From: a virus
IMG/VR virus record: IMGVR_UViG_3300037258_000211
Coordinates: 1-43,379 of that record
Direction: 5' to 3' (one strand)
Length of the DNA stretch: 43,379 nucleotides
The notes beneath the pieces were generated by a model, which saw only the letters and a list, made by a program, of their open reading frames with translations, did not search any database and had not been told where the DNA came from. Shown here in pieces: positions 31,528-38,100 of this stretch. The stretch's first letter is position 1, and each line of letters opens with the position of its first letter. The position numbers and the translations under genes are program-made.

Positions 31528-32658
31528 ATGAACCCGATCGTTGCTGATATTTTCCATGGCGACCGCGTGATCGGCGATCGGCCCGGCGAACCGAACGGCT
31601 TCATTCAGGCCGCGGCCGCGGGCATCAAGGGCATCATTCACAAGGCCACCCAGGGCGTCGTCTCGGCCGACCCGCTCTATGCCGCGCGACGTAACATGGC
31701 CGCCGCTGCCGGCGTTCCTCTTTGGGGCGCCTACGATTTCAATACCGGCGACCCTGTATCGCAGCAGGTCGAATTCTTCATGAAGGCCGCGCAGCCGGAT
31801 AAGGCGACGTTCTGCGTGCTCGACTTCGAAGACAATACGCACAGCGAAATGACGTTGGCACAATGCGTGGAGTATTTGCGGCAAGGCGATGCGGCGCTTT
31901 CCGAAATATGTGGCATCGAGCGCCGCTTCGGCATCTATAGCGGCAATCGCATCAAGGAATTAATCACCGGTGCCGACCAGGGCACGCGTGACTTCTTGGC
32001 GCTGCATCCGTTCTGGCTTTCCGAATACGGCTTGGTCGCGCGTCTCGTCGACGTCAATGGCCATCCGCTGCCCTGGTCGCGATATTCGCTATGGCAATGC
32101 TCCGCCGATGGTGCGGGCCCGCTGCCACATTCCGTCCCGGGCATTCCGGTCAACGGCCTCGATCTCAATGTCTGCGATAGCGGCTACGATCGGCTCGCCG
32201 CAGAATGGACAGGGGGCGCCACGCCTTCATCTGCCATTGCGCAGCCCGCGCCATCTACGGCCGCAGTACCGGCGATCGCCAGCTCCGTGAGCATGGGCCC
32301 GCGCCAGCATAATATCGTCGCGACCTGCTTCGGTGGTGCCGGCGATAGCGAAGCAAGCGCCTATGGCGGCCATGTCGATCCGAACCAGCCGGGTGTCGCG
32401 CTGCCATTTCGTTTCCGCACGCCGCCGAAGGTGACGGTCTACGGCGGCAATCAATCGGTCACTTGCGCCGTCGTCGACGTCGGGCCGCACAACACCAACG
32501 ATCAGTATTGGGCGAGCGCATCGCGGCCGCAGGCCGAAAGTCAGTCGGGCAATCATGCAGGCATCGACATGACGCCGGCAGTGTTTGCAGCGCTCGGAGT
32601 CAATCCTGGAGATCCCGCCTATGGCGAGATGACGGTCGATTGGGAGTTCGCTGCGTGA
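31528..32658 (+). CDS. Endolysin: GH25 muramidase plus double-psi beta-barrel domain
   Basis: 376 residues with TTTGGAG upstream. Residues 1-215 are a glycoside hydrolase family 25 lysozyme: VADIFHGD at the N-terminus, CVLDFED (97-102, catalytic Asp/Glu pair) and SRYSLWQCS. After an Ala/Pro/Ser linker, residues about 270-376 (VATCFGGAGDSEASAYGG, VTCAVVDVGPHNTNDQYW, NHAGIDMTPAVFAALG) form an RlpA-like double-psi beta-barrel, a domain that binds or cleaves septal peptidoglycan. No signal peptide, so a holin is needed. Confidence 0.85.
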   Translation: MNPIVADIFHGDRVIGDRPGEPNGFIQAAAAGIKGIIHKATQGVVSADPLYAARRNMAAAAGVPLWGAYDFNTGDPVSQQVEFFMKAAQPDKATFCVLDFEDNTHSEMTLAQCVEYLRQGDAALSEICGIERRFGIYSGNRIKELITGADQGTRDFLALHPFWLSEYGLVARLVDVNGHPLPWSRYSLWQCSADGAGPLPHSVPGIPVNGLDLNVCDSGYDRLAAEWTGGATPSSAIAQPAPSTAAVPAIASSVSMGPRQHNIVATCFGGAGDSEASAYGGHVDPNQPGVALPFRFRTPPKVTVYGGNQSVTCAVVDVGPHNTNDQYWASASRPQAESQSGNHAGIDMTPAVFAALGVNPGDPAYGEMTVDWEFAA

Positions 32659-33218
32659 TGAGCGACTGGGCGCTCGCGTTTTTCCGTCTTACGAGGCGGG
32701 AATATTTCGCGGACTTTTTCATCACGCCTCCCGTCACGATCGCGCTCGCGTGTGTCTCGCTTTATCACAGCGCCTCGGTGTGGTGGCCGCCGCTGTTCAT
32801 CGCCGGCGTCTTCGCCTGGACATTTTATGAATACGCGACGCATCGCTGGGTCGCGCACCGCATCTGGTTCTTCAAGCAGGCTCATGGGCTGCATCACCAG
32901 CACCAGAAGGAATACATCGCAGTCCATCCGCTCGCGACAATTGCTGCCTATGTCGGTTTTTGGCTGGTGCTGGGATTTAAGAGCAGCGCGTTCATGGTCG
33001 GTTTCTCGACCGGCTACATCGCTTACTCGGTAGCGCATACGCTCTTCCATTACGCGACCATCGTCGAAGGCGGCTGGCTATTTCCTGCCAAGCGACGGCA
33101 CGCGCTGCATCATCGAAACGACAAAGTGAATTTCGGCGTTACCACCGCACTGTGGGACGTCGTTTTCAGAACTCACAGAACATCGCTAGCGAGAGTTCGC
33201 GGGATCATTCCCCGCTGA
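32658..33218 (+). CDS. Fatty acid hydroxylase / sterol desaturase family membrane enzyme
   Basis: 186 residues; start overlaps the endolysin stop (TGATG). Histidine clusters fit the di-iron membrane hydroxylase superfamily: YATHRWVAH (62-67), HGLHHQH (76-82), HTLFH (127-131) and RRHALHHRNDKVNFGVTTALWDVVFRT (147-172). Three or four membrane helices lie between them. Members hydroxylate or desaturate acyl chains, sterols or carotenoids. In a phage lysis cassette it may modify host membrane lipid. It could instead be acquired host cargo. Confidence 0.8.
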   Translation: MSDWALAFFRLTRREYFADFFITPPVTIALACVSLYHSASVWWPPLFIAGVFAWTFYEYATHRWVAHRIWFFKQAHGLHHQHQKEYIAVHPLATIAAYVGFWLVLGFKSSAFMVGFSTGYIAYSVAHTLFHYATIVEGGWLFPAKRRHALHHRNDKVNFGVTTALWDVVFRTHRTSLARVRGIIPR

Positions 33219-33275
33219 CCACCTTTAGATTTCCGTGCCCGGCCGGCTGTCCGGGTCAACTCATGGGAGGCTTGC

Positions 33276-33980
33276 GTGGATTGGACTTTGATCACTCAGT
33301 TTATCAACGCCGATAAGGTCGGCGGCTATGTCCGTGGACTTGTGGCGGCAGGCCTTGCAGCGCTGATCGCAAAATATCCGCCGCTCGCGGGCATTCTCGA
33401 TCCCGCGACCGAGACCGCGCTCGAGGTGGCGGCCGCTGGCATTGCCGTCGGCATATGGTCGCATGTCGCCAAGCGCATCGCCAGCGGTCAGTCGGCCGTT
33501 AGCACCGCAGTGACTAAGCAGCTCATACTGCTCGCGATCCTCGCGCCGGCAGCGCTCGGGCTTTCGGCCTGCAACTTCCAGACTCTTCAGGCATCCTTCC
33601 AAGCAGACGTCTCGCAGGTTGAGGCGCAGATCGCCGCGTTCATCGCCAAGGTCAAACAGAACGCGCCGATTGTTTTGGCCGATGCCGAGCAGGCGGTGAG
33701 CCTGAGCTGCAGCATCGTGCCGGGTGTCCAACAAAACCTTGCGAGCTTCACCACCTCGATCTCGAATCCGAGCCCGAAGGTTCAGGCCGCGCTCACCCAG
33801 GCGAACGATGCCGCGGTCGCGGCGGCGGCGGCGTGCGCGACCTACAATGCGCAGCTGGATTCATCTCAGCCACCGACCCTAGCGCAGGCCGTGAATTTCG
33901 GGCTGGCGATCTGGAATTCCTATCAATCGGCCAAGACGGCGTTGCAGAACGCCACTACCATCGTGGCGGCAGGGTCCTGA
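33276..33980 (+). CDS. Holin-like protein fused to a lipoprotein-like region
   Basis: 234 residues, GTG start after GGGAGG. Residues 1-70 (FINADKVGGYVRGLVAAGLAALIAKYPPLAG...VAAAGIAVGIWSHVAKRI) resemble the Pam3-gp28-type phage holins. An in-frame second start (GTG at 33510) would give a lipoprotein signal with lipobox LSAC (Cys about 99), followed by an Ala/Gln-rich helical domain with three more Cys. One frame thus holds a holin and a spanin-like or Rz1-like lipoprotein. Whether it is a true fusion or uses two starts is unclear. Confidence 0.65.
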   Translation: MDWTLITQFINADKVGGYVRGLVAAGLAALIAKYPPLAGILDPATETALEVAAAGIAVGIWSHVAKRIASGQSAVSTAVTKQLILLAILAPAALGLSACNFQTLQASFQADVSQVEAQIAAFIAKVKQNAPIVLADAEQAVSLSCSIVPGVQQNLASFTTSISNPSPKVQAALTQANDAAVAAAAACATYNAQLDSSQPPTLAQAVNFGLAIWNSYQSAKTALQNATTIVAAGS

Positions 33981-33981
33981 C

Positions 33982-34389
33982 ATGCTGAAAAAACTGATGG
34001 CGGCGCTGTTCCGCGGCGCCGCCATCATTGTTGCAGCAGTCTGGCGCAAGGAGGGCGATAAATTGTCGATCGATATTTCAAGGCTGCTTGTACTACCGAA
34101 TGGCAAAGCGGTCAGCGTCGCCGATATCAAATCGGCCGCCCAGGTCGTTGCCCAGATCTACGAAGGTCGTGCCAATGGTCAGACCACGGCCCAGATCGAG
34201 GCCGCGATCGCGCCGGCGCTCGAGACGATCGCCGCAGACGCCATCAATCTTTTTGTTCCAGGGTTCGGTGGTCTCGCGGTAGGGCTGGTCGAATTCGTCA
34301 TCAAGGATTCGATCCCGTTCGGGCAGCTCCCGCAAGAACAACAGAACGCGATCATGGACCGCCAGGGCGGCACGTCGCAAAACTTCTGA
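33982..34389 (+). CDS. Hypothetical protein in the lysis region, 135 aa
   Basis: Starts one base after the previous stop. The N-terminus is hydrophobic (ALFRGAAIIVAAVW). It then reads as a soluble helical domain with ADIKSAAQVVAQIYEGRANGQTTAQIEAAIAPALETIAADAINLFVPGFG. It may be membrane-anchored. No family is recognised. Confidence 0.65.
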   Translation: MLKKLMAALFRGAAIIVAAVWRKEGDKLSIDISRLLVLPNGKAVSVADIKSAAQVVAQIYEGRANGQTTAQIEAAIAPALETIAADAINLFVPGFGGLAVGLVEFVIKDSIPFGQLPQEQQNAIMDRQGGTSQNF

Positions 34390-34401
34390 CGGGATTCGAT
34401 A

Positions 34402-34920
34402 ATGGCGAAACGAACGACAAGCCCGGCCGAGATCTCAGTGCCGCATGGCGATCGAGCTCAGATCGAGCAGATGCATCAATCGCTGGCGCGCGTCGCCACC
34501 AAGGCAGCGACCGAAGCCGCGACGCGCGCGGCCAAGGAAACCCTTAACGGTTTTTTTCTCACTATCGGTTTCGATATCACCGAACCGAAAGAGATACAGC
34601 GCTTGCAAAAGACCTTCACTTTCGCCAGCGACATGATGGTGGCGCGCGATACGATCCGCCGCAAAACCTTGAGCACGCTGGTGGTGCTGGTCGTCACTGG
34701 GCTGGGTACGCTGCTCGCGATTGGCGTGAGAAACTGGATCAAGCTGCCATCGGTCGCGCTTGCGGCAATGATGCTCGCGACAACGCCGGCGCCGGCGGAT
34801 GCGCACTGGAAGCCCGAATACGCGTCTGCCCCCCCCCGAGGTGCAGGATTGGTACGCCAAGGCGGAGACGACGCTCGCATCGCGGCCGCGGCTGCACTTC
34901 GCTTCATGTTGCGCTCATAG
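34402..34920 (+). CDS. DUF6127-like membrane protein, reading frame runs into a C9 tract
   Basis: 172 residues as read. ARVATKAATEAATRAAKETLNGFFLTIGFDITEPKEIQRLQKTFTFASDMMVARDTIRRKT then one membrane helix (LSTLVVLVVTGLGTLLAIGV) is the pattern of DUF6127-like small phage membrane proteins. After it the frame continues into what looks like a signal peptide (LPSVALAAMMLATTPAPADA) and a domain start (HWKPEYASAPP), then switches to out-of-frame sequence at nine C. The last 28 residues are probably not native. Confidence 0.65.
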   Translation: MAKRTTSPAEISVPHGDRAQIEQMHQSLARVATKAATEAATRAAKETLNGFFLTIGFDITEPKEIQRLQKTFTFASDMMVARDTIRRKTLSTLVVLVVTGLGTLLAIGVRNWIKLPSVALAAMMLATTPAPADAHWKPEYASAPPRGAGLVRQGGDDARIAAAAALRFMLRS

Positions 34921-35119
34921 CGACATCGTGAAGACGCGATTCCGGGTGAGCAAGATCGATGGCGCCGATGCCTGGGAATGGCAGCTGGCGGACGGCTCGT
35001 GGAAACGCATCCCGACCGACATCATCCATTGGGGCGAGCATGCGCCCGGCGGGCAGGCCACGCTTTTCGCGATCGGCGAGCTCGAAACCTGCTTTTATCC
35101 GCCTGACGGCGGGATCTGA
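34799..35119 (+). CDS. Exported Cys-containing protein, frame-shifted from its signal peptide
   Basis: The convincing part begins at EVQDWYAKAETTLASRPRLHFASCCAHSD and ends GELETCFYPPDGGI. It resembles small exported rhizobial and phage proteins with a CC motif and a terminal CFxPPxGG. The natural N-terminus (signal peptide) lies in the other frame before the C9 tract. The ATG at 34799 is available but would lack a signal. The role is unknown. Confidence 0.6.
   Translation: MRTGSPNTRLPPPEVQDWYAKAETTLASRPRLHFASCCAHSDIVKTRFRVSKIDGADAWEWQLADGSWKRIPTDIIHWGEHAPGGQATLFAIGELETCFYPPDGGI
34829..34837 (+). repeat. Run of nine C at a frame junction
   Basis: With eight C the upstream frame reads straight into the downstream protein (...SAPPEVQDWYAK). 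With nine it terminates at 34920. It is either a sequencing or assembly error, a mutation, a phase-variable tract, or a site of ribosomal or polymerase slippage. Confidence 0.6.
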
Positions 35120-35177
35120 TCTCTGATCCGGCCGAGAGGCCGGTAACTGCCCGTCCACGCGGGCTCATCCAAACTAT

Positions 35178-35212
35178 ACCGCCGCTGGCCCTCGGGCTGG
35201 CGGCGGTTTTTT
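35178..35212 (+). terminator. Strong terminator ending the rightward late region
   Basis: ACCGCC-GCTG-GCCC pairs with GGGC-TGGC-GGCGGT (two wobble pairs), followed by six T. Confidence 0.85.
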
Positions 35213-35277
35213 GGCGTTTCGGAGGATCGATGTTTTTTTGCCCGCGCGCCGGGGCAGCGCCCAGCCAGTTTCGCGTA

Positions 35278-35296
35278 AATACATGCCGGATGTACC
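35278..35296. promoter_or_regulatory. TACAT-N5-ATGTA operator upstream of the zinc-ribbon gene
   Basis: TACAT (35280-35284), GCCGG, ATGTA (35290-35294), then CC. The right half GGATGTACC is the exact complement of GGTACATCC at the cro promoter. It is about 60 bp upstream of an extended -10 promoter. Confidence 0.6.
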
Positions 35297-35352
35297 GCGG
35301 GCCTCCGGCGAGGAAGGGGCCTTGTGGGGCTTCCTATTGGCTCGGGCGAGGG

Positions 35353-35361
35353 TGGTATAAT
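35353..35361 (+). promoter_or_regulatory. Extended -10 promoter
   Basis: TGG-TATAAT, a perfect -10 hexamer with the TGn extension that makes up for the poor -35 region. It is 44 bases before the zinc-ribbon start codon. Confidence 0.6.
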
Positions 35362-35405
35362 GTGGGGGATTGTGGAGGGCAGCGTCTCGCAAAAGGCGAT
35401 CCACG

Positions 35406-35657
35406 ATGACCTGGAAGCACGATCTAAAGCTGAGCGATCTTGATGGCCGCACAGAGATTGAAATTGTCTGCAAGCGATGCGGTTGCGCTCGAACGACAAC
35501 TGCCGGAAAATTGCAGGGCAATCGAGCCTTCGACCAATTCTACCTGGACCAGGTCGAGTCCGGCCTTAATTGTTCAAGGCCCGGATGCGGTGGCCCTGTG
35601 CGAATCGCTTTGCTCCATGAAGACAAAGTAGAGGGCTGGGTCGGCGGCCTGGCTTAA
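35406..35657 (+). CDS. Small zinc-ribbon protein
   Basis: 83 residues from ATG at 35406. CKRCGCARTTTAGKL and NCSRPGCGGPVRIALL provide two CxxC-type knuckles about 35 residues apart, a zinc-ribbon of the kind found in small regulators or anti-host proteins. It has its own promoter and operator outside the late transcript, so expression in the prophage state is possible. It converges with and overlaps the opposing operon's last gene by three bases. Confidence 0.7.
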   Translation: MTWKHDLKLSDLDGRTEIEIVCKRCGCARTTTAGKLQGNRAFDQFYLDQVESGLNCSRPGCGGPVRIALLHEDKVEGWVGGLA

Positions 35658-36604
35658 AAACGATTTGCAAGCGCCAGCGCCTTCTTCTCGAAGTTTTCGA
35701 GCGCGATCTTTTGGCCGAGCATGACGTCGCCGGCAACGAGTGCGCCTTCGGGCAGAAAGCACCATCCGCAAACTTTGCGATCGCGCACATCGATCTCGTC
35801 GATGTTCATCTGGTGCCCGTGGCGAATCCGGTAGCGCTTTCCCGTGTCGGAACCGATGACGTCGAAGTTCTGTTGCTTCTCATATTGCTTGAGCTGTTCG
35901 GACGATAGCCACTCCTTCAAAAGCTTAAGGCCCTTTTCCCGGCTCGCCTCATCACCAAGGTCCAGGCCCATGTCGAGGCCCATATAGGTCATGAATAGAT
36001 TTTCACGGGAAAAATTCTGGAGCGCCTCGGAACGCCAGGTATTATATAAATTCTGAGCGCGGGTGGCTTCCACAAGCCTGCTGGAAGCATATTCGACGCG
36101 CACGCCCTCAAGATCATCGACCTCCCTAAACAGGACGCCGCTGTAATTCATGGGCGGTAAGAGCTGCTGTTGATGATGAATGCGCGCGTGATCTTCGAGC
36201 GCCCGCGCATTGCGCAGCCATTCTCGCGCAAGCTCGACGTCGCCGATGGTCATTGCGGCGTAATCTGCGGCCTCACGCATGACCCGGTACTGGGCGCCCA
36301 TTAAATGGTTTTCGAAGCAACGGGAATAAAGACTTCGCAGCTCGCGCTCAAAATAGCGGTCGAGCGTGGGCTCTCGATCACCGCTCAGCCGATGGTCGTT
36401 AAATATACTCGGATGGCTATCCAGCTGGGCTTCGGCTACGCGCCAGGCGATTTCGGTGCCGTTGCTGAATCTCGCTCTGAACACAACATAAAAATTATAG
36501 TGATCGCGTACGCATGAGAGGTCATGCAGCGCCGGCGGCCGATCGGCGATGCCATGCAGGAAGTGATTGAACTCGCGTTCAGCGGCGGTAATCGCCGGGT
36601 GCAT
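35654..36604 (-). CDS. Hypothetical protein with conserved rhizobial C-terminal domain
   Basis: 316 residues. The last 90 residues (LKLLKEWLSSEQLKQYEKQQNFDVIGSDTGKRYRIRHGHQMNIDEIDV...CGWCFLPEGALVAGDVMLGQKIALENFE) resemble a domain of unknown function common in Rhizobiales. The N-terminal part is helical. Its start overlaps the previous stop by one base. It is last in the leftward operon. Confidence 0.7.
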   Translation of the reverse strand: MHPAITAAEREFNHFLHGIADRPPALHDLSCVRDHYNFYVVFRARFSNGTEIAWRVAEAQLDSHPSIFNDHRLSGDREPTLDRYFERELRSLYSRCFENHLMGAQYRVMREAADYAAMTIGDVELAREWLRNARALEDHARIHHQQQLLPPMNYSGVLFREVDDLEGVRVEYASSRLVEATRAQNLYNTWRSEALQNFSRENLFMTYMGLDMGLDLGDEASREKGLKLLKEWLSSEQLKQYEKQQNFDVIGSDTGKRYRIRHGHQMNIDEIDVRDRKVCGWCFLPEGALVAGDVMLGQKIALENFEKKALALANRF

Positions 36605-36825
36605 CAGCCGCCTTGCAGCCTCGGCACGAAGATTGTCTCCTCGACGGCCGGGTCGAATTTGTGGATGACCTTGGATTGCCCGTCGCCAACGCGCGCGGCC
36701 GCGGTAAAGCCCGAACCCGTCAATTCCTTGAAGCGCTCTTCGGCTTGCGCGATCGCGGCTGCATCATCGGCCTTGAATTCGTGCCGTGTGTCGCCGGTGT
36801 GATCCATAACAATCTGTCGGGGCAT
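36604..36825 (-). CDS. Small conserved protein, 73 aa
   Basis: DHTGDTRHEFKADDAAAIAQAEERFKELTGSGFTAAARVGDGQSKVIHKFDPAVEETIFVPRLQGG is a well-kept small family in rhizobial phages and prophages with no assigned role. Coupled to the neighbours on both sides. Confidence 0.7.
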   Translation of the reverse strand: MPRQIVMDHTGDTRHEFKADDAAAIAQAEERFKELTGSGFTAAARVGDGQSKVIHKFDPAVEETIFVPRLQGG

Positions 36826-36859
36826 GTTAATTTTCTCCGTGAGATTTGAGGGGGACGCT

Positions 36860-37060
36860 CTACAACTTGAACTTCTGGCTGCCGATCTTCACCGAGCCTT
36901 TGACAGTGCCGAGCTTTCGCGCTTCGTCGGCGAATTTATTCGCCTTATCGGCTTCCGCGGTGAATTCCGCCATCGTCATGTCGGCCTTGGCCGAATAGGT
37001 GACCGTCATCGTGACGGTGACGGTGGGCGCTTTTTTTGCCGGGGTGACGGTGGTGCTCAT
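36860..37060 (-). CDS. Small hypothetical protein, 66 aa
   Basis: The start at 37060 is supported by AGGAG six bases upstream. VTVTMTVTYSAKADMTMAEFTAEADKANKFADEARKLGTVKGSVKIGSQKF has a beta hairpin, a helix and a strand. No family is recognised. Confidence 0.6.
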   Translation of the reverse strand: MSTTVTPAKKAPTVTVTMTVTYSAKADMTMAEFTAEADKANKFADEARKLGTVKGSVKIGSQKFKL

Positions 37061-37100
37061 GATCGCTCCTGATTGCGTCGATCGGGCGGACGTCGCCTGA

Positions 37101-37289
37101 CTATCCAACTTTATTTGAGCGGGCGTCGTATTTAGCCCGCTGAATTGCTCTATTCGTGATCGCTGCTCGCTCTCGATTGAGGTCGAGCCACGCCAACTTC
37201 GCTTCGTCAGCGCGCTTCAACATGGCGGCTTCCTCGCTAGTTAAAAACTCTCTCCAAGGCCATTTGCCGCGTTTTGTTTTCCACGCCAC
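37101..37289 (-). CDS. Small basic protein, 62 aa, GTG start
   Basis: AGGAGG lies eight bases before the GTG. A Trp/Lys/Arg-rich helical protein (WKTKRGKWPWREFLTSEEAAMLKRADEAKLAWLDLNRERAAITNRAIQRAKYD), possibly binding nucleic acid. No family is recognised. Confidence 0.6.
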   Translation of the reverse strand: MAWKTKRGKWPWREFLTSEEAAMLKRADEAKLAWLDLNRERAAITNRAIQRAKYDARSNKVG

Positions 37290-37339
37290 TGCCCCACCTC
37301 CTTATTTTCGTTCAAGCTTTCGAATATAGGCGCGCGACA

Positions 37340-37624
37340 TCAGATCCGCGTATAGCCCTCCTCGAAGGCCTTCGCCGGCGAGAACGATTTGTAGCCGTCG
37401 TCATAGACCACGTAGTAGCCGCCGATCTGCGGACTGTGTTTGTCCACGTAGGCGTGGTCGACCTCGAAGGGCGCGTAGCCGACATCCTCCGGCGTGATTG
37501 TCGCGCCGGTCGATGGCTTCTCGGGATGATGCAGTACGACATTCTTGATCTTCAGCGCGTGCACCGTCTTGTGCGATTTATATCGCGGCATTTCGGCTGA
37601 GACGCCGGAAGTCATTTCAGTCAT
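37340..37624 (-). CDS. Phage protein of the short 'YKSHK' type, 94 aa
   Basis: MPRYKSHKTVHALKIKNVVLH...APFEVDHAYVDKHSPQIGGYYVVYDDGYKSFSPAKAFEEGYTRI is typical of a small family found widely in phages of many hosts, with function unknown. Start overlaps the previous stop by four bases. Confidence 0.75.
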   Translation of the reverse strand: MTEMTSGVSAEMPRYKSHKTVHALKIKNVVLHHPEKPSTGATITPEDVGYAPFEVDHAYVDKHSPQIGGYYVVYDDGYKSFSPAKAFEEGYTRI

Positions 37625-38097
37625 GGTGCCATCCTCTGTTTGATGATCAGTTCATTTTCTTGCAACCAGATTAACGTCTCGCGGACCGCCTTCATGGTTT
37701 CGACGTGAAGCTCGAGCTCGGACTTGCGCTGAGGGTTGTTGCTGGCGATGCGCTTATAGACATCCGCGCGCTGCTCGAGCTCATAATCGACCTCCGCGAT
37801 TTGTGCAGCGAGGGACTTCTTCGGGCGCTGAAGCGGAGCAGATTCGGCCATCGCAGTTGCTTCCTCGATCGACATTTCACCGTTAAGCATTGCCAGAGCG
37901 GCATTCAGATCCCGGCATGCTTTGCCATCCACTAACCAAGTGCGGACGAAACCAGCTTCGCGGCTGTGCGCGTCGCAAATTTTCAGCCGCGGAATCCCCT
38001 CGAGGCCGTAAATCCAGGCCGAGGCGCTGCGCGTGTAATCCACGTGCACGGCGCCGGTGGTTTTTCGGCCTCTGAGATCGGCGGCTGTCAGGCGCAT
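37621..38097 (-). CDS. Hypothetical protein, 158 aa
   Basis: The N-terminal 75 residues form a mixed domain (RKTTGAVHVDYTRSASAWIYGLEGIPRLKICDAHSREAGFVRTWLVDGKACRDLNAALAML) and the rest a long helical region that may be a coiled coil (AAQIAEVDYELEQRADVYKRI...ELHVETMKAVRETLIWL). Three bases from the ATPase gene upstream. A partner of the ATPase is possible. Confidence 0.65.
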   Translation of the reverse strand: MRLTAADLRGRKTTGAVHVDYTRSASAWIYGLEGIPRLKICDAHSREAGFVRTWLVDGKACRDLNAALAMLNGEMSIEEATAMAESAPLQRPKKSLAAQIAEVDYELEQRADVYKRIASNNPQRKSELELHVETMKAVRETLIWLQENELIIKQRMAP

Positions 38098-38100
38098 GCG

